From UBA5018 sp044375975 (lineage in GTDB: Bacteria > Cyanobacteriota > Cyanobacteriia > PCC-6307 > Cyanobiaceae): DNA of 64,000 nt. Positions 35,137-44,605 of this stretch are shown piece after piece. A program made the translations under genes and the position numbers. Position 1 is the first letter of the stretch. Every line of letters begins with the position of its first letter. The notes below the pieces were generated by a model. The model was not told where the DNA came from, did no database searches, and saw only the letters and a list, made by a program, of their open reading frames with translations. The DNA lies in contig JBILLQ010000001.1 in NCBI GenBank assembly GCA_044375975.1, positions 1-64,000 of the forward strand, read 5' to 3'.

Positions 35137-35598
35137 TCAGTCCACCAGGGAGAACAACAGTTCCCCGGCACAGACCAGTTGACCATCAACGCTGGCCTCG
35201 GCATGGACCTTGCCAAAGCGGCGGCGCTTGAGGCTTAACAGCTCGCAATTGATCAGGAGCTGATCGCCTGGCACCACGGGCCGACGGAAGCGCACCCCAT
35301 CGATGCCGGCAAACACGAACAGGCCCTTGGGTAGATCGGGCATCTGGGTGACGATCAGACCGCCCACCTGGGCCATGGCCTCCACGATCAACACGCCGGG
35401 CATCAGCGGCCGGCCGGGGAAATGACCCTGGAACTGGGGTTCGTTGAGGGTGACGTTCTTGATCGCCACCGCCCGCTTGCCGGGCTCGTGCTCGAGCACC
35501 CGATCCACCAGCGCGAAGGGATAGCGATGCGGCAGGAGTCCCTGAATTTGCTCGCTGGAGAGCAGCGGCACTAGGGGGGAGGGGGCGCTTGTGGACAA
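35137..35598 (-). CDS. fabZ: (3R)-hydroxyacyl-ACP dehydratase
   Basis: Fatty acid elongation dehydratase of the hot-dog fold. Signatures: LLPHRYPFALVDRV, GHFPGRPLMPGVLIVEAMAQ (catalytic His and Glu) and FAGIDGVRFRRPVVPGD. No ATG is available near the family start; TTG 35598 (reading LSTSAPSP) or GTG 35571 (VPLLSSEQ) are the candidates, and I favour TTG because the following residues resemble other cyanobacterial FabZ starts. It sits between lpxC and lpxA as in other Gram-negatives. Confidence 0.9.
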   Translation of the reverse strand: MSTSAPSPLVPLLSSEQIQGLLPHRYPFALVDRVLEHEPGKRAVAIKNVTLNEPQFQGHFPGRPLMPGVLIVEAMAQVGGLIVTQMPDLPKGLFVFAGIDGVRFRRPVVPGDQLLINCELLSLKRRRFGKVHAEASVDGQLVCAGELLFSLVD

Positions 35599-35626
35599 GG
35601 AAACAGGAAATGGATTACGGGCGGGC

Positions 35627-36508
35627 TTAGCTGGCAACGCCCCCTGGGACAGGGGGCTGACCACCAGCGTCTTTGCTTGCGAGCGCAGCTGCCAGGGCCG
35701 TGTGCAGGCCGTGGGAACCGCGATAGGCGAACACCTGGGCCTGGGGCAAGCCTGCCAGGGCCAAGTCCCCCAGCAGGTCCAGCAGCTTATGGCGAACTGG
35801 TTCGTCGGCAAAGCGCAGGGGTGGATTCAGCCAGTGGTCTCCGTCGCAAACCAGGGCATTGTCCAGGGCGCCACCTTGAATCAAGCCGGCCGCCCGCAGC
35901 TGCTCCACCTGCTCACGAAAACCAAAGGTGCGGGCCGGGGCGATCTGCTCCACGAACAGCTCTGGACTCAATTGCAACGAAAACAATTGCCGGCCGATCG
36001 CCGGCTGCTGAAATTCAATCGCCGCCCCGATCGATAGCCGCTCCGCAGGCAGGGCGGTGACGAAGCTGCTGCCCCGCCACAGGGTGATCGCTTCTGTCAG
36101 GGGGTCGCTGCAGGGCCGTGGCCCCATGGCCACCAGACCGGCCTCGGCGATCGCCTCCACCCAGGGCAGGGCCGAGCCATCCAGCAGCGGAATTTCCTCA
36201 CCGCTCACCCAGATCTCCGCCTGGCTGACGCCGACGCCGGCCAAACCCGCCAATAGGTGCTCCACGGTGGCCAGACGACCGCTATCGAGCGCCAAGCAGG
36301 TGCACAGCTGGGTATCAAAAACCTGGGAGGGTGCCAGCCGCTGCAGGGGCTGCTGAGGTTGATCCAAGCGCCCCACCCAGTAGCCGCTGCGCTCACTGGC
36401 CTGCAGCCGCACGCGGCTGGTGGCGCCGCTATGGAGGCCTACTCCGCTGCGCTCCACGGCTTGCGCCAGGGTCCAGGCTCCGGCGTAATCACTGGGCCAG
36501 CTGGCCAT
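35627..36508 (-). CDS. lpxC: UDP-3-O-acyl-N-acetylglucosamine deacetylase
   Basis: Zinc-dependent deacetylase committing to lipid A. Starts with ATG 36508 overlapping the bamA stop by one base (TGATG), giving 293 residues. Conserved parts include SGVGLHSG, VEHLLAGLAGVGV (first zinc His), and RHKLLDLLGDLALAG (second His and Asp ligands). Length is slightly short of the 305-residue norm. Translationally coupled to bamA. Confidence 0.93.
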   Translation of the reverse strand: MASWPSDYAGAWTLAQAVERSGVGLHSGATSRVRLQASERSGYWVGRLDQPQQPLQRLAPSQVFDTQLCTCLALDSGRLATVEHLLAGLAGVGVSQAEIWVSGEEIPLLDGSALPWVEAIAEAGLVAMGPRPCSDPLTEAITLWRGSSFVTALPAERLSIGAAIEFQQPAIGRQLFSLQLSPELFVEQIAPARTFGFREQVEQLRAAGLIQGGALDNALVCDGDHWLNPPLRFADEPVRHKLLDLLGDLALAGLPQAQVFAYRGSHGLHTALAAALASKDAGGQPPVPGGVAS

Positions 36509-38982
36509 CAGAATTTCCAGCCCACACCAAGGTTGAAGCGCCAATCGCCGCTGAAATCCTTACTGGCCACCTCCAGCCGCAGGGGGCCCACCGGGGTGGT
36601 CAAAATCAGGCCTGTACCAACCGAAAAACCATCTCCTGGTTTGCTCAACAGGCCACCGGGATTGCCGCTCACCTTGCCCTGGGTGCCAAAGGCCGTACCG
36701 CCATCTATGAATAATTCACCGCTCACAATTCTAAAGATCGGAAATCTGTATTCCAGCGTGGCCTCCCCGAAACTTTTGCCTACACCTAGATCACAATCGT
36801 AATAACCCCGCACCGAGTTGGCACCGCCGAGGCAGAAGGCCTCGTAGCTCGGCATATTGCCGATGTTGGAGCCTGCGGATACCTGGAAGGCCAGGGCCTG
36901 CTTGCAATCAGCGGACTCACCCTTTTTGGGCCGGCAACCCTTATAAATTTTCAGCCAATTAACCGGGATATACTGGGTAAAGCTGCCCCGGAGACGATTG
37001 AAGGTGGGCGAATCCTGGCCTACGGAGATGAACTGTTCAGTGCCGAGGCTGAGGAAGTTTCCCGCAGTTGGATTGCGGGTATCGTTAAGGGTATTCATGG
37101 TGGCAGCCATCCTCACACCAACCAGCTGGTTGCGGGTAGCGCAGTTGTAGGCAATACAGATTACGTTGTTGACCGTAGTGGTTCCACCATTGAAATTATT
37201 GGGGGCGACGGCATAGGGCGTCTTGTCGCCCGCAAAGTTCACCGGAGTCACCTCCTGGGCGTTTACCCCCAACACCAAGCTCCAGGGGGCGCGCTTAAAT
37301 GGATTGCCACCATTGAGGGGACGCACCAGTTGCAGGCTGCCGCCAAAGCGTTGGATGGCGATGGTGTTGCCATCTAAGGCGAACCAATTGTTGTTTGCCC
37401 CCAAGCCAGCCACTGAACCCGCCGCCACGGCTTCACTGATGGACCCAAAGGTTTTGCCCAGGGGATTGGTGGTGGAAAAAATATTGTAAGCAGAGGCGGT
37501 AGATGGGGCTGAATAGAAGCCGCTGGAAACGTCCGTTACCGTAACAAACTGGCCATTGTCTTGGCTTTGATAAATTTGAGGTACATCTCTGCTCAGAAAG
37601 AGCCTTGCCCGAAACGCCGTGCGATATTTATCCCCTTTGATCCAAGGATCGGTGAAGGAAATATCGGCCAAGCCACCGAATTGACCGTAGGTAAAATTAA
37701 GCGATCCATCCCAAGCGCGACCGGCAAGATTGCTTTCTTGCAGTTGCACCTGGCCGAAAACACCCTGGCTTTGACTATAGCCCAAGCCGCCGGATAGACT
37801 GCCGGTAGACTGCTCTACAATGCCCAGCTGAATAATTACAGTGCCGGGCTCTGCCGCCACAGGCTTCAGGGTAACTTTGACGTCGCTGAACAGTCCAGTG
37901 CCGTAGATGCGCTTGATATCCTCTTCCAGCTCCCGGCGATTGAACACCTGGCCGGTCTTGATTGACACCTCGCGGCTGATCACCCAAGGTTTGGTCTTGC
38001 CCTTGATCGGTTCTCCTTTGGCATTGGTAGATTCCCCCTCCTTGTTAAGGAATTTCACCTCCACCCCGGCCACGGTGCCCTCGCGCACCAACAGTTCCAC
38101 CGTGCCATCCGGATTCACCCGCTGGGGGCCGCTGACCCTGGCCAAGGAGTAGCCCTGGTCTGCGTACCAGCGCTGCAAGTCCTGCATGCGACTCTGCAGG
38201 GTATTGAGATTCAGGGTTCTGCCGTAATCAGCGGCAAAGCTGTCGGCCACCACCTGGGCAGGGATCTTGGCTTGGAGCGGATCGAGGCTGATTTTTTTCA
38301 GCACGGGGTTGGCGACCACATTGACCACCAGGCGCACCCCGAGCGGGCCGTCTACCGGCTGAATGCGCACATCCGAAAACCAGCCACTGGCATAGATAGC
38401 CGACAGGTCGGTTTGCAATTCACTGCGGCTGACCCTGGTGCCAGGAGTGGCTGCCATCGCCCCATAGGCGGCCAGCTCCAGCCGCTCCCGCTCCGGGTGG
38501 TTCTCCAAACCTTCGATCACCACCTCCGAGATCAACACCCTCTTCTCGGCGGTGATAGCCGGTGTTGTGGCGGCCGGTGTTCCAGGAACCGGTGCGGCAG
38601 CAGCCGGTGGAGTACCAGCCGGAGTAGCTGCAGGTGCCGCCTCATTTTTGTTGGCGGGGGCTGCTTTAGATGGAGCTGCTTTAGCTGGGGCTGGTTTAGC
38701 GGGGACTGCGTTAGCTGGGGCTGAATTGGCTGGAGCTGCTTTAGCTGGGGCTGAAGTGGCGGGAGTGGTCCCCGCTGGCGTCGGCTGGGCGACTGGGGCG
38801 CCCTGGTTCGGACTGGCGGACGGGGTGCCAGCGCCAGCGGCTTTTGGCACTGCCGGCTGGGCCAGGGCGGGGCTTATCCCCGTTAGGGCCGCGGCGCACA
38901 AGCTGATCAGCAACTGGGCTGGAACAGAACCTGTTGAACGCAAGCCGGCCATCTGCAAAATCACGGTGCGGCCCGGCCGCAT
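36508..38982 (-). CDS. bamA: Outer-membrane assembly factor BamA/Omp85 (cyanobacterial type)
   Basis: Inserts beta-barrels in the outer membrane. An N-terminal signal (QLLISLCAAALTGISPALA) is followed by an Ala/Pro/Lys-rich segment (about residues 45-145) made of a 15-nt tandem repeat (38640-38765), then three POTRA domains (about 148-370: LISEVVIEGLENHPERERLE..., PVLKKISLDPLQAKIP..., VAGVEVKFL...) and a 16-strand barrel ending LNLGVGWKF. Three POTRAs match cyanobacterial Omp85 rather than the five of E. coli BamA. Lies 12 bp after purC. Confidence 0.92.
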   Translation of the reverse strand: MRPGRTVILQMAGLRSTGSVPAQLLISLCAAALTGISPALAQPAVPKAAGAGTPSASPNQGAPVAQPTPAGTTPATSAPAKAAPANSAPANAVPAKPAPAKAAPSKAAPANKNEAAPAATPAGTPPAAAAPVPGTPAATTPAITAEKRVLISEVVIEGLENHPERERLELAAYGAMAATPGTRVSRSELQTDLSAIYASGWFSDVRIQPVDGPLGVRLVVNVVANPVLKKISLDPLQAKIPAQVVADSFAADYGRTLNLNTLQSRMQDLQRWYADQGYSLARVSGPQRVNPDGTVELLVREGTVAGVEVKFLNKEGESTNAKGEPIKGKTKPWVISREVSIKTGQVFNRRELEEDIKRIYGTGLFSDVKVTLKPVAAEPGTVIIQLGIVEQSTGSLSGGLGYSQSQGVFGQVQLQESNLAGRAWDGSLNFTYGQFGGLADISFTDPWIKGDKYRTAFRARLFLSRDVPQIYQSQDNGQFVTVTDVSSGFYSAPSTASAYNIFSTTNPLGKTFGSISEAVAAGSVAGLGANNNWFALDGNTIAIQRFGGSLQLVRPLNGGNPFKRAPWSLVLGVNAQEVTPVNFAGDKTPYAVAPNNFNGGTTTVNNVICIAYNCATRNQLVGVRMAATMNTLNDTRNPTAGNFLSLGTEQFISVGQDSPTFNRLRGSFTQYIPVNWLKIYKGCRPKKGESADCKQALAFQVSAGSNIGNMPSYEAFCLGGANSVRGYYDCDLGVGKSFGEATLEYRFPIFRIVSGELFIDGGTAFGTQGKVSGNPGGLLSKPGDGFSVGTGLILTTPVGPLRLEVASKDFSGDWRFNLGVGWKF

Positions 38983-38994
38983 GTGAGGCTGACC

Positions 38995-39819
38995 TTACCG
39001 GTAGACCCGTGGTTCCGGACAGACCCCCTGGACCCGTTTGAGAACCTCCCCGTAGGCCTCGACAACTCCGCCCAGATCCTGGCGAAAGCGATCCTTGTCA
39101 AGAATTCGGTCCTGGCTGTCGGCGATACCGCGATCCCAGAGGCGGCAATTGTCAGGACTGATCTCATCCGCCAGCAGCAGCTGGCCATCGGCGCTGTAGC
39201 CCAACTCAATTTTGAAGTCCACCAGCTCCAGGTCCAGGCCGGCGAACAGCGGCCGCAGGGCGGTGTTTACCCGCCAGGCCAGCTGTTCGATCGCGATTCG
39301 CTGGGCGTCGTCCACCAGACCCAGCAGCCGCAGGCGGGCTTCGCTGAGCAGCGGATCGCCCAAACCGTCGTCTTTGTAGTAGAGATCGAGCAGCGGCTGC
39401 TCCAAGCGAATGCCAGGGGCGATGGGCAGTTGTTTACACAGGGAGCCGGCGGCGATATTGCGGATTACCACCTCCAGCGGCACCACCCGCACCGGTCGCA
39501 CCAGCATCCAGTTACCGCCAGCTTCGCCACTGGCCTCGCCACTGGCCTCGTCGCCCGCCTCGCCAAGAGCAGAGGTGGAGCTGGCGGGTGGCAGCCCCAA
39601 GAAGTGGGTGGGGATGCCCTGCAGTTCCAGATATTCGAACAGCAGGGCTGAAATTTGGCAGTTAAGAACCCCCTTGCCGCTGAGCTGGGCTCGCTTCTGG
39701 GCATTGAAGGCGGTGGCGTCATCCTTGAACTCCACCGCCAGCAGATCGGGCTGGTCGGTGGCGTAGACGCGCTTGGCCTTCCCTTCGTGCAGCAGGGGGC
39801 CGAGGGAGTAGGCGCTCAT
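38995..39819 (-). CDS. purC: Phosphoribosylaminoimidazole-succinocarboxamide synthase
   Basis: Purine synthesis step 8, aspartate addition to CAIR. Conserved LHEGKAKRVY, RPVRVVPLEVVIRNIAAGS, FKIELGYSADG, and LADEISPDNCRLWD. At 274 residues it is about 30 longer than typical because of an acidic Gly/Ser insert (SALGEAGDEASGEASGEAGG, about residues 83-106) made of 12-nt repeats. It overlaps the upstream TPR-like gene by 4 bp (ATGA) and is 12 bp from bamA. Confidence 0.92.
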   Translation of the reverse strand: MSAYSLGPLLHEGKAKRVYATDQPDLLAVEFKDDATAFNAQKRAQLSGKGVLNCQISALLFEYLELQGIPTHFLGLPPASSTSALGEAGDEASGEASGEAGGNWMLVRPVRVVPLEVVIRNIAAGSLCKQLPIAPGIRLEQPLLDLYYKDDGLGDPLLSEARLRLLGLVDDAQRIAIEQLAWRVNTALRPLFAGLDLELVDFKIELGYSADGQLLLADEISPDNCRLWDRGIADSQDRILDKDRFRQDLGGVVEAYGEVLKRVQGVCPEPRVYR

Positions 39820-40820
39820 GGCTGAGGGGCGAGCAAGGGGGAGGCGGCATGGCCACCAGGAGCCCAGGGAGAGCGCAGCTGCAGCTCCAGCTCCTGGACG
39901 CGCCGCAGAGCGGCTGGGTCCTGGCGACGCAAACCCAACTCACCGTAGGCGTCGTCGATACGGGGGCTCAGCCGCGCCCTTCGCTGGGCGGCCCGGGCCC
40001 GCGCAGCTGGGTTGGTCGCCAGGGCCAGTTGGTGATCAAGAATCTCCGCCACCAAAGACCAGGCGCCGGCTGCTGCTGCCTGATCAAGGGCCAACTCCAG
40101 TAATCGCTCCCGCTCGGCGCTCGGCAATTGCTGCATAAGTTGCACCGCGCGATTGATGCGGCCGGCGGTGGCCAAGCCAGGTTGGCGACCGGCCAGCAAC
40201 AGCTCTGCGGCGGCCTGGGGTTGCTCCAGGGACTCCAGCTCAGCGGCCAGCAGGTCTAGGGCCGGGCGACTGGTGACAGTGCCGTCGGCATGGCGCTGCA
40301 CGGGCAACAGCAGGGTTTCCAGGTTTGATAGCTCTCCCTGGGCCAGCTGGCGCAGGGCCGCCGCCGCCCGCCAGTGATCGAGTCCGGCATGGGCGGCCCG
40401 CCACTCCAGAAGCAACCACTGATAGCGCTCCACCCCCTCGGCCGGTCCATAGCGCTCCAGCACCTGCAGGGCGGCCTGGGGGGCCTGGCAACCAATCAAT
40501 GCATCGGCATTGGCCAGCACCACCGCCAAGGGCTGGGGAGCGGGCTTGATCGTCAGCAGGCGCCTTTGCACCTGCTGCAATTGGACCAGATAGCCCCGAT
40601 CCAGCAGCTGCACACAGGAGGCCGCCAACTGGTCGAGGCCGCCATCGCGCAGCAGGGCGGCAAAGGCCCGCTCGGCCTCGCTCGGCTTGGGCTTGCCCCT
40701 GCGGGCCTGGGCTGGGCTCGCTGCCAGGGCCGCCACCAGCAGCAGGGCCAGCCAACGCCGCCGGCTGACGGCCTGTAACCAAAAAGCTGCCAGCGCAGAT
40801 CTAACTGGAACTGCCGCCAT
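39816..40820 (-). CDS. Exported helical-repeat hypothetical protein
   Basis: A 334-residue protein with a signal or anchor (RRRWLALLLVAALAASPAQA) then an all-helical Ala/Leu/Gln-rich body of TPR-like arrangement (LDRGYLVQLQQVQRRLLTIK, YGPAEGVERYQWLLLEWRAA and so on). ATG 40820 (MAAVPVRS) is chosen; the frame is open to 41264 over purD and that part is a shadow. Overlaps purC by 4 bp. Possibly periplasmic; function unknown. Confidence 0.7.
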   Translation of the reverse strand: MAAVPVRSALAAFWLQAVSRRRWLALLLVAALAASPAQARRGKPKPSEAERAFAALLRDGGLDQLAASCVQLLDRGYLVQLQQVQRRLLTIKPAPQPLAVVLANADALIGCQAPQAALQVLERYGPAEGVERYQWLLLEWRAAHAGLDHWRAAAALRQLAQGELSNLETLLLPVQRHADGTVTSRPALDLLAAELESLEQPQAAAELLLAGRQPGLATAGRINRAVQLMQQLPSAERERLLELALDQAAAAGAWSLVAEILDHQLALATNPAARARAAQRRARLSPRIDDAYGELGLRRQDPAALRRVQELELQLRSPWAPGGHAASPLLAPQP

Positions 40821-40900
40821 GTATAGAAGAGGGCACGGCGGCCCGCTACGCGCGGTTAAACCTAGAAGACCCGCCCCAGGCACCTCGATCCCACCAGGCC

Positions 40901-42211
40901 ATGACCACCGTCTCCATTGCCTCCCCAACGCCGGCGCGAATTCTGGTGGTGGGCGGCGGCGGACGCGAAAACGCCCTGGCCTGGGCCCTGGCCCGCAGCC
41001 ATGGTGTCGAGCGGGTGTGGGTGGCGCCGGGCAATGGCGGCACGCTGGAATTAGCGGGCTGTGACCAGCTGGCCATCGCCGAATCCAACCAGGAAGGGCT
41101 GCTGGCGGCCTGCCGGGAATTAGCGGTGGAATTGGTGGTGGTGGGGCCTGAGGCTCCCCTGGCCGCCGGACTGGCCGATCGGCTGCGGGCCGCTGGACTG
41201 CCGGTGTTTGGACCTGGAGCCGATGGAGCCCAGCTGGAGGCCAGCAAGCATTGGGCCAAAACATTGATGCAGCAGGCGGGCGTGCCCACCGCTGGCTATT
41301 GGCCCGCCACCAGCCTGGAGCAGGCGCTGGCGGTCCTGGAGGCCCAGGGGCGTCCCCTGGTGGTCAAGGCCGATGGGCTTGCCGCAGGCAAGGGCGTCAC
41401 CGTTTCAGAAACCATGCAGGAGGCCCGCGAAGCCATCGCCGAAATATTTGCGGGTCGGTTCGCTATAGCGGAGGGCGCCGCCTTGGTATTGGAGGAGCGC
41501 ACCTGCGGCCCCGAGGTGTCTGTATTCGCCCTCACTGACGGAGAGCGCCTGCTGCTGTTGCCGCCGGCCCAGGATCACAAGCGGATTGGCGAGGGGGACA
41601 CCGGCCCCAACACCGGCGGCATGGGGGCCTATGCGCCAGCGCCGCTGCTGGATGGGGCAGGGCTGGAACTGGTGCGTCAGCTGGTGCTGGAGCCCACCCT
41701 GCAGGCGTTACAGCGGCGTGGCATCAACTATCGAGGCGTGATCTATGCCGGCCTGATGCTCACCGAAAATGGGCCGAGTGTGATCGAATTCAATTGTCGC
41801 TTCGGCGATCCGGAATGTGAAACCTTGATGCCACTTTTGGGGCCAGAACTGGCCGCCGTGCTGCTGGCCTGTGCCGTTGGCCAACTTGATCAAGCGCCAA
41901 CACTCACCATTGACCCAGGCTGCAGCGCCTGCGTGATCGCCGCCGCCGCCGGCTACCCAGGCAAAATTCGCAGTGGCGATCTTATCCAGAGCAGCCTGGT
42001 TAGCTCCGATAAGCTGCAGTTGTTCCACGCCGGTAGCCAGCGTCAAGCCGATGGCGACTGCGTCAGCAGCGGTGGTCGGGTGCTAGCGGTGGTGGCCCAG
42101 GCGGAGGATTTTGATACCGCCTTTGAAAGGGTTTATGGGGGCCTGGAGCAGGTGCAATTTGAGGGGATGAATTTCCGCCGTGACATCGGTCATCAGGTGC
42201 GCCGTCGATGA
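40901..42211 (+). CDS. purD: Phosphoribosylamine-glycine ligase (GARS)
   Basis: Purine step 2, ATP-grasp ligase, 436 residues. Motifs: ILVVGGGGRENALAWALARS, VVGPEAPLAAGLAD, VVKADGLAAGKGVTV, the GDTGPNTGGMGAYAP loop, and EFNCRFGDPECE. Divergent from the gene at 40820 with only 80 bp between starts; it overlaps the sensor kinase downstream by 4 bp. Confidence 0.94.
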   Translation: MTTVSIASPTPARILVVGGGGRENALAWALARSHGVERVWVAPGNGGTLELAGCDQLAIAESNQEGLLAACRELAVELVVVGPEAPLAAGLADRLRAAGLPVFGPGADGAQLEASKHWAKTLMQQAGVPTAGYWPATSLEQALAVLEAQGRPLVVKADGLAAGKGVTVSETMQEAREAIAEIFAGRFAIAEGAALVLEERTCGPEVSVFALTDGERLLLLPPAQDHKRIGEGDTGPNTGGMGAYAPAPLLDGAGLELVRQLVLEPTLQALQRRGINYRGVIYAGLMLTENGPSVIEFNCRFGDPECETLMPLLGPELAAVLLACAVGQLDQAPTLTIDPGCSACVIAAAAGYPGKIRSGDLIQSSLVSSDKLQLFHAGSQRQADGDCVSSGGRVLAVVAQAEDFDTAFERVYGGLEQVQFEGMNFRRDIGHQVRRR

Positions 42212-44259
42212 ACCTCCCCAAAAACATCCCCCAAAACATCCCCCAGGCAATCTCCAAAGAAAAGGAGCCCAGCTCTAATTGGCGCCAGTTGCTCGCCAAG
42301 TGGTGGGCTGAGTTCAGCCTGCAGACCAAATTGCTGGCCGTGGCCACCCTGGTGGTGAGTCTATTGATGACGGGTATCACTTTTCTGGCCCTCAATGGTA
42401 TCCAGCGGGATGCCCGGAACGGCGATACCCGCTATGGACGCGACCTGGGGTTACTGCTGTCTGCCAACGTCACGCCGCTTGTGGCCGAGGGCAAGGATCG
42501 AGAACTGGCCGCTGTGGCCGACAAGTTTTGGCATTACAGCTCTAGCTTGCGCTATATATTTTTTGCCGATCCCAATGGAGTTATTTACCTCGGCATCCCG
42601 ATCGGAGCCAACTCTGGCAGTAGTGAACTGCTGCTGAGTCGCCGCCTGGAATTGCCCGCCGATCTGCGTCAACATCCGGAAAGCCCACTGGTTAGGCAAC
42701 ACCTAACCCCGAACGGCCAGGTGACAGATGTATTTGTGCCGATGGTGAGCGATGGCAATTATTTGGGCGTATTGGCATTGGGAATTAACCCCAATGAAAC
42801 CCTACTGGCCAGTGCTGCTTTAACCCGCGAAGTCACCGTGGCGGTGTTCATCTCCATATGGGCCTTGGTGATTCTAGGAGCGGTCTTTAATGCGCTCACA
42901 ATTACCCGTCCGGTCAAGGAATTGCTGACGGGAGTAAGACAGGTAGCCGGCGGCTACTTCGAGACTCGCATCAGCCTGCCGGTGGGGGGAGAGCTCGGAG
43001 AATTACTACAGGGCTTCAACACGATGGCCTCTCAACTGGAGGCTTATAAAGCGGCAAACATTGAAGAGCTCACAGCTGCTCAGGTGAAACAACAGTCTCT
43101 GATTGCCACCATGGCCGATGGGGCGGTATTGCTGGATGCAGAGGGCAGAATTGTGCTGGTGAATCCCACAGCACGGCGGCTGTTTCGCTGGGAGGGTCGC
43201 AGCCTAGATGGCAACTTGCTGATTGCCGAATTGCCGGAGTTGCTGTCGATGGAATTGCAAGCTCCCCTAGAGAGCTTGCAGAGCCTGGAGCGGGAATCAG
43301 CCGATGTGCGCTATAGCTTTGGCGAACCAGCCCGCACCCTGCGCATCGTCTTGCAATCAGTTAGCGATGCCAATGGTGAATCGCTAAAGGGTATCGCAAT
43401 GACGATCCAAGATCTCACTCGGGAAGTAGAGCTTAATGCAGCCCAGGCCCGCTTCATTAGCAATGTCTCCCACGAGTTGCGGACGCCATTATCCAATATC
43501 AAAAGTTATGTGGAAACCCTCCATGACCTAGGCGATCAGCTAAGTGAAGCAGATAAAAAAGAATTCCTCGGCATCGCCAATGCTGAAACCGATCGACTGA
43601 CTCGATTAGTCAATGATGTGCTGGATTTATCGCGGCTCGAATCCGACGGCAAATGGAACTTTGAGCCTATGTCCATTGTTCCGGCCATGGAACAGACCCT
43701 GCGCACCTACAGGTTAAATGCGGAAGAAAAGGGAGTGCTACTGATCATGGAAGCCGACCCCCAGCTACCCAGGGTGCTTGCCAACTGGGATTTGCTGCTG
43801 CAGGTGTTCGACAATCTAGTGGGCAATGCTCTTAAATTCACACCCTCCGGTGGCTGTCTAGTGTTTAGAGCCTACCCCTGGCCTGATCATTGCCCGATAG
43901 AACCTGCCATTGCCGCCAACGGCAACCCAGCCTGTGATTTAAGTTCACCACTGCCTAGGCTGCGCATCGAAATTGCCGATAGTGGCTGCGGTATTTCCGC
44001 CCTAGAGCAAGACCGTATTTTCGAGCGTTTCTACCGGGTCGAGAACACTGTTCATACGGAAGCCGGCACAGGCCTAGGGCTTTCAATTGTAAAGGGCATT
44101 TTAAATAAACACGGCAGTCAGGTAAGCATGGCCAGCGAAGTTGGCATAGGCACCACCTTTTGGTTTGATTTGCGCCTGGAACACTCCGACACCGACGAGT
44201 TACAATTACAAGCCGAACGCCGAAACTATGAATTAGATTTTCAGTTAGTAAAATCTTGA
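42208..44259 (+). CDS. nblS: NblS/Hik33-type sensor histidine kinase
   Basis: A 683-residue membrane histidine kinase. Transmembrane segment near residues 35-58 (LLAVATLVVSLLMTGITFLA), a sensory periplasmic domain (to about 200), a second membrane segment (VTVAVFISIWALVILGAVFN), HAMP (LTITRPVKELLTGVRQVAGG), PAS (QSLIATMADGAVLLDAEGRI), H-box SNVSHELRTPLSNIKSYVE and HATPase (N: FDNLVGNALKFTPSGG; G: DSGCGISALEQ, GTGLGLSIVKGIL). This architecture is that of NblS, the high-light/nutrient-stress kinase conserved in cyanobacteria. Coupled to purD by a 4-bp overlap. Confidence 0.88.
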   Translation: MNLPKNIPQNIPQAISKEKEPSSNWRQLLAKWWAEFSLQTKLLAVATLVVSLLMTGITFLALNGIQRDARNGDTRYGRDLGLLLSANVTPLVAEGKDRELAAVADKFWHYSSSLRYIFFADPNGVIYLGIPIGANSGSSELLLSRRLELPADLRQHPESPLVRQHLTPNGQVTDVFVPMVSDGNYLGVLALGINPNETLLASAALTREVTVAVFISIWALVILGAVFNALTITRPVKELLTGVRQVAGGYFETRISLPVGGELGELLQGFNTMASQLEAYKAANIEELTAAQVKQQSLIATMADGAVLLDAEGRIVLVNPTARRLFRWEGRSLDGNLLIAELPELLSMELQAPLESLQSLERESADVRYSFGEPARTLRIVLQSVSDANGESLKGIAMTIQDLTREVELNAAQARFISNVSHELRTPLSNIKSYVETLHDLGDQLSEADKKEFLGIANAETDRLTRLVNDVLDLSRLESDGKWNFEPMSIVPAMEQTLRTYRLNAEEKGVLLIMEADPQLPRVLANWDLLLQVFDNLVGNALKFTPSGGCLVFRAYPWPDHCPIEPAIAANGNPACDLSSPLPRLRIEIADSGCGISALEQDRIFERFYRVENTVHTEAGTGLGLSIVKGILNKHGSQVSMASEVGIGTTFWFDLRLEHSDTDELQLQAERRNYELDFQLVKS

Positions 44260-44605
44260 TTGTTTCGGTTGTGCCTATGGCCTGCCTGGATGACGGCGTG
44301 AACGGCCGGGTGCTTGAGTTGCTCTGGGAGCTGAAGGTGGAGGTGTGATCCACAAGGAGAAGCTCAGCCTCCAGGCCGAACTGTTGGCGCCAAGTGGCCA
44401 AGGGGTAGGTAGATCCTGCTGCTTCCGGTTGCCGTGGAGGTAATTCTTCTCTGGTGATAGCCCCAATTCGGGCGAAGGCCGGCCAAACTGTTTGCCATTG
44501 GTCGTTTCGCTTGCATGGGTCCGGTGATCGCCTGGTTCTTCGCATGAACGAAGTGCTTTTGCTAGCGAAGGGGTCTGAGAGTAGCTGGCAGTACCTGCGG
44601 AACCG
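44260..44605. other. Left junction of the defence island, no intact gene
   Basis: Between nblS and the helicase. Short frames such as one starting at 44278 (MACLDDGVNGRVLELLWELK) look like broken pieces, not genes. Probably junction debris; the helicase promoter should also lie here, but no box pair was clear. Confidence 0.45.
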